A stretch of 64,000 nucleotides of DNA from Ridgeia piscesae (lineage: Eukaryota; Annelida; Polychaeta; Sabellida; Siboglinidae). The notes under the pieces were generated by a model that was not told the DNA's origin, did no database searches, and worked only from the letters and a program-made list of their open reading frames with translations. Both the position numbers and the translations under genes were made by a program. Location: positions 50,001-114,000 of the forward strand of contig JAODUO010000139.1 in the NCBI GenBank assembly GCA_025642075.2. Reading direction: 5' to 3'. The stretch's first letter is position 1. Every line of letters begins with the position of its first letter. Positions 46,768 through 58,702 of this stretch are shown here, piece by piece.

Positions 46768-47493
46768 TTAAACCTGTTTTCGGCAGGGCAGTTTTTACCG
46801 GTAAAAACCACCTGGTAAACACCACCCTGCTGTAAATCTGCCAACCCTGGATGCTTGTATGAATCATACATCATCACATAACCATATAAATTGGCAAACA
46901 TTTTTATAACATGTACTATTATGAGCCATAGAAATATGACCCCCTGGTGTAAAACATTTATTTGGTAATTATCAAATGGATATTTACTGTGATTCTTGTA
47001 TGAATCATACATGGTCACATAACAATATTAATTGGCAAACATTTTTATAACATTTACTATTATGAGCCACAAGTCAATATACTATACCATAGAAATATGG
47101 CTTCCCCACCTCATTTCATTTGCCTAAGGCAGTTAGCAGAACGTCGACCAAGCAGATTGTTTTCCATGAAATTGGACAATAAATAAAATACTGGTGTTGG
47201 TGCAAGTGTCAACAAAATATGCCCACTGAGCAGTGTCAGTTTGAAAAGGAGATCTTTCACTGGAAAAAAGTATTATGGCATAATAATAATATTAATGTAT
47301 CAAAGTGCAATGTTGCATAAATATAAACAAAACATTACATTCAATGTGATGAATACTCAAATACATACAAAAAAGAAAAATCCATGAAGAAACAAGGGGT
47401 GGGTCATTTTTCAATGGGGGGCCAATTTTCTATTATAGTATTTTGGCTCCAAGGTCACTTTTTTACGTGGGTCAATATTCTATCTGACACCGG

Positions 47494-48200
47494 CATGCTT
47501 GCTGTGACAATGTACTGATGTACCTGTGGTGTTGTTTACATCAGGTGTACATAAATAAAACTAAATGTCCTTAAGTTGGCCTATTTCAATCTGCATTGGT
47601 CTCGCATTATTGCTTTCATAGGAGGTTGTATGTGGCAGTTGGCGCATACATATACTTTCACAGAAGTTTCCTTTTGTTGTCCGCTGAGAGGTCAACTTTG
47701 ACCTTCAACTGACCTTCATCATATGACCTCGACCTTGAACTAAACATTTAATACTAGAAATGGATTCTACATACCCAAATACCCTTAAACGAAGTTACAC
47801 GCAAGTGGTTGTAATTTAAGCAACACACAAGTGGTTCTAAGATGTTGGTTAACATCTGACCAGTGGCCATCTTGGATTTATGCAAATTACCAGCGTTGCT
47901 CATACTTGCCATTTGGGCAGTCAAGCTGTGTTTGTCCTAGGACCGGATGAGTCCAAATCATCCAAAACATAGGATAGAAAATCTATAGGTTCACTATTGG
48001 ACATGTGACTGTCAAATGGACAAGTTCTTCAATTTATCACCATGTGATCAACTTTGGGTATGTTGAGAGGTCTTTTCCTCTCAATGCATTTCTCTGAAAC
48101 GTTAACACAGTTGTTTTCTCAGCCAACCTCATCTTTTTAGCCTGTACATATGCATGGTTGATTTCAATTTCAAAATAATTTTTTCACCATGTATAATTTG
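47494..48200. other. Family B flank and unassigned sequence
   Basis: 47500-47660 matches 5528-5690 in reverse complement. 47690-47750 holds a cluster of TGACCTT/GACCTCGACCTT like that at 22.1 kb. No gene. Confidence 0.5.
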
Positions 48201-48204
48201 GCCA

Positions 48205-48970
48205 CTCTACTGCACACAGTACACATCAGATCTGACTCCCTCCTCTTGTATACAGTACATATCAGATCTGACTTCCTCCTCTTGTATACGGTACACATCA
48301 GAGGTCTGACACCCTCCTCTTGTGCACAGTACACACCAGGTCTGACACCCTCCTCTTGTATACAGTAAACATCAGGTTTGACACCCTTCTCTTGTATACA
48401 GTACACATCAAGTCTGACACCCTCCTCTTGTGTACAGTACACATCAGGTCTGACACCCTCCTCTTGTGTACAATACACATCAGGTCTGACACCCTCCTCT
48501 TGTGTACAGTACACATCAGGTCTGACACCCTCCTCTTGTGTACAGTACACATCAGGTCTGACACCCTCCTCTTGTATATAGTACACATCAAATCTGACCC
48601 CACCCCCTGTACACAGTACACATCAGGTCTGACCCCTTCCTCTGTACACAGTACACATCTGATCTGACCCCCTCCTCCTGTACACAGTACACATAAGATC
48701 TGACCCCTCCCTCTGAACACAGTACACATCAGATCTGACCCCCTCCTCCTGTACATAGTACACATCAGGTCTGACCCCTTCTTCTGTACACAGTACACAT
48801 CATGTCTGGCCCTTTCTTCTGTACACAGTGCACATCAGGTCTGACCCACTCCCCCTGTACAATGTACACAGTACGCATCAGGTCTGACCCCTTCTTCTGT
48901 ACACAGTGCACATCGGGTCTGACCCACTCCCAATGTACACAATACACATCAGGTCTGAACCCCTCCTCTT
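48205..48970. repeat. 36-bp minisatellite, locus 3
   Basis: About twenty units with a consensus of CAGGTCTGACACCCTCCTCT plus TGTGTACAGTACACAT, grading into the CCCCTTC/CCCACTCCCC variant toward the right end. It is related to, but distinct from, loci 1 and 2. ORFs of up to 166 codons over it are produced by the multiple-of-three unit length and do not indicate a gene. Confidence 0.9.
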
Positions 48971-49227
48971 GACTGATAAATAAACATCAAGATTTGGATA
49001 TGAAAAATGAAAATGTTTGAGCTGTTATTCATAATTACCACATAGCATCTGTGTTCAACATTTATTTGGTTAAATACAGCAAATACAGCTGTACAGCACA
49101 ATGCAAGTAATAAATTGCCAATGTATGGTAAGATTTACTTTTCAATGTGATGTCCATAGTTAGTTTAGTTACATCAAATTGCCCATTGTAATTTTTCATG
49201 TTCTTTTGTAGCATCCAATATATCGGC

Positions 49228-49728
49228 ATGGCAATCATTAGCCAGTTCAACACTCAAGAATACTATAACTTCTTGAAAGTTGGCAAAGCACTGAAACGTA
49301 CTGCAGAAGGTCTGTCTGACTACGCTGAGAATGTCATCAAGACCTTCCACACCTCCCTACTGCAACAGCATGGCAATGCAGTTTGCAGCAGTCCGGGCCA
49401 TCGTAAAAAGATCACCTATGACAAAACCCGCCAAAGCTGGAAAATCAACTGTCCAAGTGGTGTTTGTAGAAATTGGATGTCAAGCATCGCCGCGCAGTAT
49501 GCCAATCCTAATCCTCGCAATCCTCCTTGGATATGCTGGGAGAACACGAATGTCAACGATTGGCCTGTGGCCACACAGTCGTGGCAACTGGCCAAGCCAT
49601 TCATGAGTGAAGGCAAGGCCAGCTCTTGTAACAGCCCGGCAGACACAGATCCAGCCGGTATATTTCAACTGCTGATCTACTTCAAGGAGTTTGCTGCACA
49701 AGGTCTGAATATACAGCAAGTGAAGGAT
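49228..49728 (+). CDS. CXorf38-like protein with HEPN-like and coiled-coil regions, exon 1
   Basis: First recognised coding exon of a four-exon plus-strand gene. From Met at 49228 it encodes 167 residues. FLKVGKAL and an EGL..Y....I..FH segment (15-41) are followed by three Cys and a Trp (C53, C75, C80, W83), then W101..W104-EN, DWP (111-113), W119QLAKPFM126 and a D139...LL pattern. This order matches vertebrate CXorf38 (a domain of unknown function, DUF4559 as I recall), which I identify from the W..AK.FM and Cys/Trp spacing. An acceptor (TTCTTTTGTAG, ending 49211) allows an alternative start as an internal exon, adding IQYIG before this Met. The donor is GAT|GTAAGT. The molecular function of the family is unknown. 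Confidence 0.7.
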
Positions 49729-51025
49729 GTAAGTCACTGTATATTCCTAACTGCTTTTCAAAACATTTAATTGGCTAACTAATGTTGTTTTACATATGCT
49801 CCACTGACTGACCATTTTAATTAATCAAGGAAAATATGCTACTATGTAATGTAATTGTCCTCAATCAATGGTGAGCATCTTTATGTAAACAATACCAATT
49901 TGTGTGATAGCTTCCTGTGTAATACACTGTATGTCTGTATAGAACTAATAAAGTGTCATCATTAATATAAGAAAGAATGCTGACTGAATGATATATTGGT
50001 CCATGTATAATTAAGTATGCAGTAAAGTTTAATGTACATATATTCATAATATAAATGTCACCATGCCAACCCCCCTGAACGTAGTTATTTTAAAAAGCAC
50101 AACCATGGATGATTTCTCCCGATGCATTGATATAATTGAATTGTAATTCCATACAGGTACACAAAATGCACGTAATATTTTGTTAACCTGCTGCTACTAT
50201 ATTTGTAGAACTCTTGTTATCACATTAATAATCGTAAAGGGTGTCATGTTAACTTAGTGCAATGATTTGCACACAAGAAAGATTAAAATAAAGTCCCACC
50301 ATTTTGACGATACTCTCAGGCATATCTGTTTGAACCATTTGTCTCAGCTGTTTTCTAATTATTTTGCTTAACATGCTTGTGCATTAATTTAGTGTTGATT
50401 CATTGTGGATGACATCACATTATTCAGTAAAACGTTTTGTAGTAGATTTTTAGATTTGAAATTATGAAGATTATATAACTATTTATAGCATATACATGAT
50501 ACTGTATTGTTCTCTGTGTACACTTTTCTTGTGTTAATTAATATGTAAAATAATAATGGAAAAGAGGACAAAAAGATATGTACAATAAAATGTACATAAA
50601 TTTGTAAAGGGGATAAGCTTCTGAGGGAATATATCTGGAGGAAGATTTTTGGAGATACCCCGAGACCACCAGGGCTGTGAAAGTACTGTATTTGTATGTG
50701 ATGTGGTCCAGCGTCAGTAGATTACACAATCAGTCATTGCATCCTGGTGCTCCAGAGAGACAGACATCCACTAGACCTGGCGACCCGCTAGTGGCACTCT
50801 GTAGCAACAAGCAAGTCTAGGCTGTATAGAGACTATAGACAGATGTGACAGTCCTCCACTGGTTGGAATGTAGTGGCGTGTGATCTCCAGTGCTTGCTGT
50901 TCATCGTCAGCTATTCTATAGATAAGAATATCTGCTGTAGTATTACTGGGTATACCAGTTGTCATAAAATTAACCTACTGCCAAAAATGTGTTAATACTT
51001 ATCCTGTTTTAAACATTTTCTTCAG
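49729..51025. other. Intron 1 of the CXorf38-like gene
   Basis: Phase-0 intron of 1297 bp from GTAAGTCA to CATTTTCTTCAG. I see no repeat or gene in it; a 64-codon minus-strand ORF (50771-50965) is unrecognised. Confidence 0.6.
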
Positions 51026-51181
51026 GTGAGGGACATTCGAAATGCCCTCATGCACTCCGCTGACTCTGCTGTGAAAACACCCGATATGAAGGCTCACATA
51101 CAAGCTATGATCACCCTTCTGCAGGAGCCGGCTTTGTCAATATACCAGTGTGCAAGAGATGCGATTAACGACCTTCGCCAG
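51026..51181 (+). CDS. CXorf38-like protein, exon 2 (R-N-x3-H motif)
   Basis: A 52-codon exon in phase 0 between TTCTTCAG and GTATTA. It begins VRDIRNALMHSADS and continues as helix-forming sequence ending ARDAINDLRQ. The R-N-A-L-M-H string (residues 172-177 of the joined protein) fits the R-[N/D/H]-x3-H signature of HEPN ribonucleases. Human CXorf38 has an R-N...M-H-S string at the equivalent place. Whether this protein cuts RNA is not shown; the motif could be structural. The frame joins exon 1 (VKD) and exon 3 (IES) without a shift. Confidence 0.7.
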
Positions 51182-51696
51182 GTATTATTACATATTTAAT
51201 ATTCATACAGAATATGTTGTTCCAGAGATAACTTATCGGAGAATAATATGTACACATACTTTTTGAATACTTTAAGTTCCTCAGTTCTTTTTTTTATTTC
51301 TAGGAAGCAAAGGGGTTTTAGTATCTACATCTAATATATTGTCAACACCACTTTACTGGTTTTTCTGTGGTGACTGTTGGAACAGGAAGACATTTGTTGA
51401 CTTTTACATCCATGTTTACTATGACATCCAACTATTTTAGGTATAACATTATTACTTATGCACATTCAAGAGCTGAAATTGCTTGTTTCATACAGCAGAG
51501 TATATTGGTCTTCACAAAAAGTAGTTAATGTATATGTGTCATCATTCTAATGGCGTTTTTTTTGCATAGTATTGTTAACACATGACATATTGTAATGAGA
51601 GATTATACCATTCATGTATCTTACAATAAATTTCATGGAGAGGGAATTGTTAATACATTTTCAGTTAGGCACTTCACAAACTTTGATTTTACATAT

Positions 51697-51742
<46 letters not shown>

Positions 51743-52341
51743 CACATGCAGCGCTAAAGCAGTTATGCCGATATGCATTCAGTCAAAGAAAAGATTTCAC
51801 AACGAGCACATCACTGGATGTCGTAATAAACACATGGTTATCATCTTAAAATTTTTTTCCACATATTAGGATACTTTCTACAACTCAGAATGTTTTATAT
51901 CTTAACCAGATTTCAATTATGATTAATTATGATTCATAAAACATATGACAATTATTACTGGACATGATAATAAACATTTTACCTGAACATACCAGATTGA
52001 GTAAGTTAAGTAATGAATTTTATTTAGACTCAGATATCCAGATTAGGACCAAAACTTATTTCAAGATGGTGTTACCTACAAGTAATCAAGTATAAATGCA
52101 TGCTTATATCATAAAAAACACATGCAGATGTCTAACATAACGAACATCGTTACTTGATCTGTTCTGTGAGGTAATAAGTACGTGGGCTCCTTTGGGAAAT
52201 TGTGAAGCCCTAGCTGTTTTTGCTGATGTAATAAACACAGTAAGATCAACGCATCGTAGGTTAATTCAGATCTCAGTACAGATGTTTTCGTTTTCATCAA
52301 GTTTTATTGGCCAATTTGAAGCAGGATATTTTACCTGTTCC

Positions 52342-52513
52342 TCAGACCATGAAGGAGATCAGCTGCTCTCCTTCATTGGCGATGTCTTTCAACTGGCCAG
52401 TTGATGGCATGTTGTCATAAAGAGCAGCCAAGAAATCAATCACCTGGATTATTTCTATAGATGTTGTGGTGTTGTCCACATGTCCAGGGAGCTGCAGAAT
52501 AGGGTCACCTTTG
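52342..52513 (-). pseudogene. Unidentified coding-like fragment within intron 2
   Basis: The minus strand is open for about 55 codons: GDPILQLPGHVDNTTTSIEI, then IQVIDFLAALYDNMPSTG and LKDIANEGEQLISFMV before TGA. Composition and periodicity look like genuine protein. Upstream minus-strand sequence (52600-52700) contains YQVPFMEQLL after frame changes. I cannot name the family; a decayed gene fragment or retrocopy is the most likely explanation. Confidence 0.35.
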
Positions 52514-53189
52514 TCAATCAATAAATAAATAAATCAATCAATCAATCAATCAACCAACCAATTAATCATTGTAGGAGCTGTTCCATGAATGGAACCTGGT
52601 AACCATGGTAGATTAATTTGGTGCCAGCCTTTTGATGAAGGCCTAAGTTCTCGGTGCTGCATAGCTGTGCTCAGCATTACTTCCCACATAACTTTGTCAG
52701 ATTTAGTAGATCATCTTCAACTTGCCAATTATGAGCAACCATGGGATGGAACTTGATCTGTCCATTATGGATTCTGAATAGCCTTGGCTACAAGTATAAA
52801 TTTCAGTGTAGTCCATATTATAACTTTTATGGATGACATTTGTTACTGCCATTCACTCCTTCATCAATCACAATGGGTCTTTCATATGAAGTTAAAATAA
52901 ATTTTAGTCATTTTTCAGTTAGACGCATAAACTATCGCAGTAAACAAATTAAGTTTTGTACGACATCAAACTCTTTTAGGTTGGATTTAACATGCATGTG
53001 CACAAAGAATACGATGCCAATGTCAGTCATATGCATTGCTTTTTTATGTTTTCTTAACAATCAATGCGTTTTCTTAATTATCAATATGACCAATTTAACT
53101 AGCCAAACCTAACCACTAAACATTTCACACTATCACCATGACATTTATGGAATAAAGTAAACTACAAAAACTACTACTAACTTTCTTAA

Positions 53190-53391
53190 TGCCGAAAGTC
53201 GAATTCTATGGGAATATCCAGCCATAGCTGCAATTAATCCGCAAAGACACAAATATCCATTACTGTCTATATTCAATTACTCATGTATATAGCTGGAACA
53301 AGTGAACGAACTTGCTGAAAGTATTGTATGGCAGGACAAGATTAAAACCCAGGTTCTCTTAATCAAGAGTCTGAAGCACTAGCTGGGGCGC
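53190..53391 (-). mobile_element. SINE fragment, copy 4
   Basis: Minus-strand copy of the same SINE. Recognisable strings are CTATGGGAATATCCAGCCATA, CTGCAATTAAT.CGC, ATTACTGTCTATA and the head with CCCAGGTTCTCTTAATCAAG and GGGGCGC. The tail (GCGCTATATAAG) is missing. Confidence 0.65.
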
Positions 53392-55069
53392 TTTATTCCT
53401 GGGAATGTTATTTTTTAATTATAATAAACGTTTTAAAACGATGTTATAGTAAACACCTTTTCCTTCTCCGGGTTGTTGTTGCTAGAATTACATTAATGAC
53501 ATAGACATGATGATATTTTGTGTTATTATTATGGAAATTTATGCATGTCATGTTTTCTTTATGGTCTGGAACCAATATTATTTTTCAAAAAATTAAAGCA
53601 GTAATAAACATATCCTTAAACCGCACACATATAATTGTTTATATTTGACATATTCTCGTCCATTTACATCATGTTGTAGTTAATAAAGGTGTTTGTTTTT
53701 GGCTCGCCATTCTTAAAGAATGCTGTAAAAATTTATTACCTTGATTTTTCTCGAAGCATTCTCAAAAACCACCAGCTGATGTTCTAAAAAAATTGCCATG
53801 TTCATCATGAGTATATTTTTAAACATCATTGCTACATGCTTATGTCATCTAGGGTCGGTGTCTTTCAAATGGTAGCACGATTTAGTAGATAAACATACAC
53901 ATTGAAATTCGGATTACCAATATCTGTTAATGTAAGTATTAACTCTGAAGTAAAATGTAATATTGTATGTTACAGAGTGTTTCACTGTGTGGAGACAGGC
54001 TATTTTTTTATTAGTAGTTAGTACTTATTTTGAAATTGCAGCCTGTACTTGATTTTGAAGACAGTAGATGGGTGTAGATCAAAGGCTTTGAGTGCATCCC
54101 CATGTGTAGACTGTTTCTAGTTAATGCATTTTATCTGTTTGTTGTTTCCTTTATTTAATTTTCAGTTTATTGTGGCATAAGAGTACCCATGCACCAATTA
54201 TTGTAAAGCAGGTACCGTATTGTCCCTAATAGATGCATACTTCCTAATAGATGCCCTTTTTAAGATGTGAAACAATCCATGGAAATGTATTTGAGTGACG
54301 CAAAAATGTAACAGAGTAGACGCTACAATTATTGGCAAAGATGGTGCCCAGACTAATGCTATTAAGAAATAATAATTGTGCATAGGGTAACCGAACCGTT
54401 ATTGGTCAGACTTTCGTAAGTAAATATATGTTAAATGCTTACCAAAAAGAGGGCTTTTATTTTATTGTATTATCAGAGAGAGGCCATCATGTGCATCAAA
54501 CAAATGGTGGATTTGTTTACGTTGGATTAAATGCCGACTGTTCGCGTATAGTTTCTGGGCTATAAATAACGAAACAACATACGGTGGCGCTTGCATATTT
54601 TATTGCATCAATTACAAGAAATTCGATGGAATTATGCAAACGAATTTGAGTGGAAACAAAGTTGAGATTGTCATCCGTCCTTTTCACAACTCCATTCCAG
54701 ACGAATCGCCCATGGGTGTGAATGGCATCAACCAACTTCGATAGCAAGAATAAGTCAGAGTAATTGTCATATAAATTCATATTCAGGCATATGTGTTTTA
54801 ATTAATAAGCTTTGCTTCTATTGATAAATCAGACAGTTGACAAATTTAATAATTGCATCTGTTATTGACACATGTTCTATACAGTTCTACTTCTAGTCAG
54901 GACCTCGATATTGTGTGTCGACACTAGCGAGTGGGAATATCCAGATTTTCATGCAAATTGCGCCCTTGATGACAAGTTTTTTGCAATTTGGTATGGTGTT
55001 AGGTATGGGCATAAGGTTTTCAAAAACCACTGCATACAAGTTGGGGTAGCCCCCTGATGGCCGGTATGA

Positions 55070-58000
55070 GCAAAATCCAATATGGCCACCAAAGCCCGTG
55101 ATCTGAAATAGATAATGGCTTATCTTTGGTTCTATCAGCACCACATCAACGTGTAATACCATAATTTGTATGTTTATTGGGGCGAGGAATCCATTTCTGA
55201 AGTTATTTTCCTGTTTTCAGGTCATTTACAAGGTGAAATATGTTTTACGTGATATTTGTAGGATAACAATTTCATCACTCAGGAACTGAATCACAATGAC
55301 ATATTATATATAATTATCTATATTGTGTTATCATCTACAGCTGAAAGTCATCTAGTAGTGTGTATTCAGCACTCAATTCTGATTTGTTTATCTTTTTGCA
55401 ACTCATGCATAAGGTGTAACCTGTTTTTGCATTAACATTTTCAGGAAAGAATGAAGCTATTACTCTATTTTTATTTTGTTGAAAACATGATCAGTTCTAT
55501 GTTATTCATACAATGATAGTTGCTACATTATATTACCTGGCTCCATGTACTCAAAGTACAAGCATATGATCATTACTGCCGCGATGGTTATGGGCCGCAT
55601 GAGCCAATGGAGATATGGGAGAAGTGGCTCATCAGCAATGTGCCAACTGACGTCCAGTGTTTATTAACTACTGGATGTCAGTGAGAGAGTATCTGCTCAT
55701 CAACTGCCACTTCGTCTGGGGTCAGTGACTAGGTGATTGGTTACTCACTCTGAATGCATGAGATTTGTCGATGGTTTTTCGCTTTCGGACACGCAAACTA
55801 TGCTCGCTGGGTGCCAGTCTTCTTGAGGGACATGGCGCGGTTACCAGAGACCCACCCACCAGTCCATGAGGCGTTTATGGCAGGGAAGTTCGTCGTGCAA
55901 CGTGGCGACAAGAAGTCTTCACTGATGGCACTTGACCAGAGCCAAGAGCACAGCATCCAGTTTCTGAAGGTAGATAGTGGAGCAAAGGGCCTATATGGAC
56001 AGCAGGAATCTAAGGAGGTCATCGAGCTCTCCAAACCTGAAGTACTAAGGGCCATTGATGAGTTTGAATGTGCCTGTTTCTCTGCCTCAACCCCCAACGA
56101 AAGTTTGGAGCAGAGTCATCAGTTGTTGAACAGAAAAAGTTCATCAAACAATTGAATGCTCTATGTGATCTTGTGAAGGAGGGCACAGTAGTAAACCCCT
56201 TCAATGAGACGAGTTTGGAGCTAATCACTTTGGACACTGGCGAGGTCATGGACCCCGCTATCGTTGTTTGTCTGAAGAATGAACCATCGGTAAAAACATG
56301 TTCACAGAGTTTGTGACTGACAGAATCGAAGAAGCCTCCAAGCCCTTGTCCGACATAATAAAAAACCCAACCTGTACATATTCTCAAACAGACCACCAGC
56401 GGATCTAAAGAAGGGTGCTGACAAGCTGTTGTCTGCTAAGGCGAATGCAGCTCTCGTCACCAAGTTGTTCTTGTCCTTACAAGCACGTCCTGAGGCAGAT
56501 ATGGATGCATTCTTTAAGCATAAGAATCAGCGAGAACCACCGTCTTTATCAGATCGAGATAAGCTGCGTCAAGGAACCAAGTAAGATATTATTGCTTGTC
56601 TACCAGGCATGCCTGCTCCGGGCTGCTCTAAAGCAGTAAAAGCAGCTACAGTGGTTATTCTTGATATGGCCGCAGTCATTCACATCATCAAAACCCAGCG
56701 CGCCAGAATCTTTGGGGAGTACACGCAGATGCAATTGTTGCACCACATGCAGAGTCAGATGACGGAAAACACATCAAGAGTGGACGCAATCTGGGACACA
56801 TACCAAGAGGCGAGTCTCCAGTCACAAACTCGTGCCAAGCGGGGTGAGACTTCAAGTTGTCTCAGCCAAGATACCTATCCCCAAGGGAGCCGAATGGCAG
56901 AAGTTCCTCAAAGATAACCAAAATAAAGATGAACTATTCCAATTCATTGGTCAGGAACTTCAGAGGAGCACAGTTGCATCAACATACCACCTCCTCACAA
57001 CAAAGGCTGAATTTGTACTCTGTAACAAAGCAACTGACATAACAGCCTTGTCCCCATGCCAGCAAGAAGAAGCAGAAACGAGGATGATGCTCCATTTAAG
57101 GCATGCTGCCATGCAAGGTCACACTAAGGCCTACGTCAGGACGGTAGATAGTGACATAGTTGTTTTGACCATCTTCCACGAGCTAGGTCTCTCCGAACTG
57201 TGGGTCGGATTCGGAACAGGGAAATCATACAAAGATATTCCAATCCATCACATCTCGCAATTGCTGGGACATCAACGTTGCCATCACAGGGTGCGACGTA
57301 GTATCAGCGATGTTTGGAATCGGTAAGTAAATGGAATGCATGGATAGCCTATCCCGAGGTCACTGACACACTGATTGCCATCACCCAGGATCCGAACAGC
57401 TTCACACTTGACTCGCTTCACATGCGACATCTCGAGTGCTGGACTATACTCATGCATAATAAGAACTGTAATGCAGAGATGGTAAATGATGCAAGGAAGC
57501 TCATGTTTTCTCACAGCTTAAAGTCCCTGGACTCCATCCCGCCAACCAAGAATGCCTTATTCCAGCATATCAAGTGTGCCCTGCTAGTCCCAGCCTTTAT
57601 CTGGAAGCAATCCAACTCCAAAACTCCAGAGATCCCAAAACCTAGTAAATGGGGCTGGGAATGGAACACCAGGACAAAAGAGTGGGTACCATATTGGACA
57701 GATCTGTTGGACGTCAGCCAGGCATGCTCGCTGCTCCTCCACTGTGGCTGTAGTGTTGCCTGTAAGTGAAACTGTAACTGTCACCGAGCTGGACTCCGAT
57801 GTAGCAGTTTGTGCAAGTGCGAAGGAGGTTACACAACTAATGACAATGAAGCTTGAGTTGATCATGGCAATGATGTGCGCCGAGTACTATGGTGCAGACA
57901 TTAAGCTGATTAAATTAATTATAGTTACCTGGACTTTTGGTACAAATATATTTTCAACAATAAAAGTAAAACATTGCTGCCGTAAACATATGTGTACAGC

Positions 58001-58243
58001 GAGGCATGATATTCACATATGGCTTAGCTTCCAAATTAGGTCTGATTTGGCTAAAAGTGACCATTAAAAATTAGTTCACTTTCTAAATGACCTGAAAACA
58101 GGAAAATTACTTCAGAAGTGGATTCTTCGCCCCAATAAACATACACATTGTGGTATTACACGTTGATGTATTGCTGACAGAACCAAAGGTAAGCCATTAT
58201 CCAATTTAGATCACGGTATTCGGTCTGCCATATTGGATTTTGC
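55070..58243 (+). mobile_element. 3.2-kb element with about 168-bp terminal inverted repeats
   Basis: Left arm 55070-55237 and right arm 58075-58243 are inverted copies at roughly 85% identity. Shared strings run GCAAAATCCAATATGGC, GATAATGGCTTA, CATCAACGTGTAATACCA, GTATGTTTATTGGGGCGA and TTTTCCTGTTTTCAGGTCATTT. Between them lies one broken plus-strand gene (55754-57870). No clean target duplication was visible. Position: inside intron 2 of the CXorf38-like gene, same strand. The architecture is that of a DNA transposon. Confidence 0.75.
55754..57870 (+). pseudogene. Uncharacterised PIN-like/Cys-tail protein of a TIR element, frameshifted
   Basis: Several frames in order encode one protein. 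It begins FAFGHANYARWVPVFLRDM, FVVQRGDKKSSLMALDQS and EHSIQFLK, then LVKEGTVVNPF. Next come a middle part (VVILDMAAVIHII, IWDTYQEASLQSQTR), RLQVVSAKIPIPKGAEWQKF and QQEEAETRMMLHLRHAA. The core is AYVRTVDSDIVVLTIFHELG, LWVGFGTGKSY and, after a shift, ITGCDVVSAMFGIG, then WNAWIAYPEVTDTLIA, SLDSIPPTKNALFQHIK and KWGWEWN. A Cys-rich tail (CGCSVACK, CNCHRAGLRCSSLCKC) closes it. At least five frameshifts break it. Such proteins are common as multicopy 'uncharacterised' genes in corals, molluscs and fish. The E-A-E-T-R, V-D-S-D and G-C-D motifs suggest a PIN/FEN-like metal nuclease core; this is inference. Confidence 0.7.
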
Positions 58244-58702
58244 GCAAGTTCTCTGAATTCCCTCCCCGCTACACTAATTGCCATTTCGGATGCACATGGC
58301 CAATGCAGCTTCTACATGCAGTAAATCCACTCTATGTTCCCAATTTGAAGAACATGTAGATTGTACCGAAAGCATTACGCAGTAAAAATTATGATTTAAA
58401 AAGAAGTATGCCTCGGTTCATTTACTTGGAGGCGTAATTCAGTGGCGCCATATCGCGGATTAGTTACCTACTCTAGAAGCCGATATAGCGGGTGACCACA
58501 TTCGACCCACTTTTGAGAAATTAATAGACGCACACCCAAGCCTTCCCACTCGCGCACTGCACGTCTATTATAGGGTAGTTGTTTGTACAATAACTTTATT
58601 TAAATTGAAATTTTAAATTGAGTCTTGAGTAATTAACTTTTCAAAAACTATTGTGAACTTTGCTGTACATTTATTCATGGTTTTGTGGTTTGTGGTTTTT
58701 AG

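Larger units (their letters stand above)
43768..47493. mobile_element. Family B repeat region, copy 2, with CCGGTGTCA inverted ends
   Basis: The left end is CCGGTGTCATATAGAATATT and the right end, reverse-complemented, is CCGGTGTCAGATAGAATATT, each followed by GACCC. Inside are family B palindromic units (about 44215, 44405, 44566, 44730, 46919 and 47070), a hAT transposase remnant, a local tandem repeat and a TTAA-flanked MITE. Sequence to the right (to about 47.65 kb) also matches the left flank of copy 1 at 5.5 kb, reverse-complemented. No TSD was found at the CCGGTGTCA ends. They may therefore be an inner element inside a longer repeat. Confidence 0.55.
51182..55069. other. Intron 2, left part
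   Basis: Intron sequence with a (TA)n run at 51702-51741, a (AATC)n run near 52530-52550, a coding-like scrap at 52342-52513 and a SINE at 53190. 53400-55069 has nothing I can support; the 87-codon minus ORF at 54517-54780 is unrecognised. Confidence 0.5.

Noticed and set aside
48205..48970. Regular 36-bp repeats resembling a CRISPR array
   Set aside because: Units are contiguous with no unique spacers, the surroundings are animal genomic DNA, and no cas-like genes exist. It is a minisatellite.
54517..54780. 87-codon minus-strand ORF in intron 2
   Set aside because: It reads plausibly as protein, but no family is recognised and there is no splice support or second copy.
54208..58588. A larger outer element with 'CCCTAATAGATGC' and 'CCCTATAATAGACG' ends around the 3.2-kb TIR element
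   Set aside because: The two outer ends share only short TAATAGAYG motifs and do not align over a useful length. The evidence is too thin for a call.
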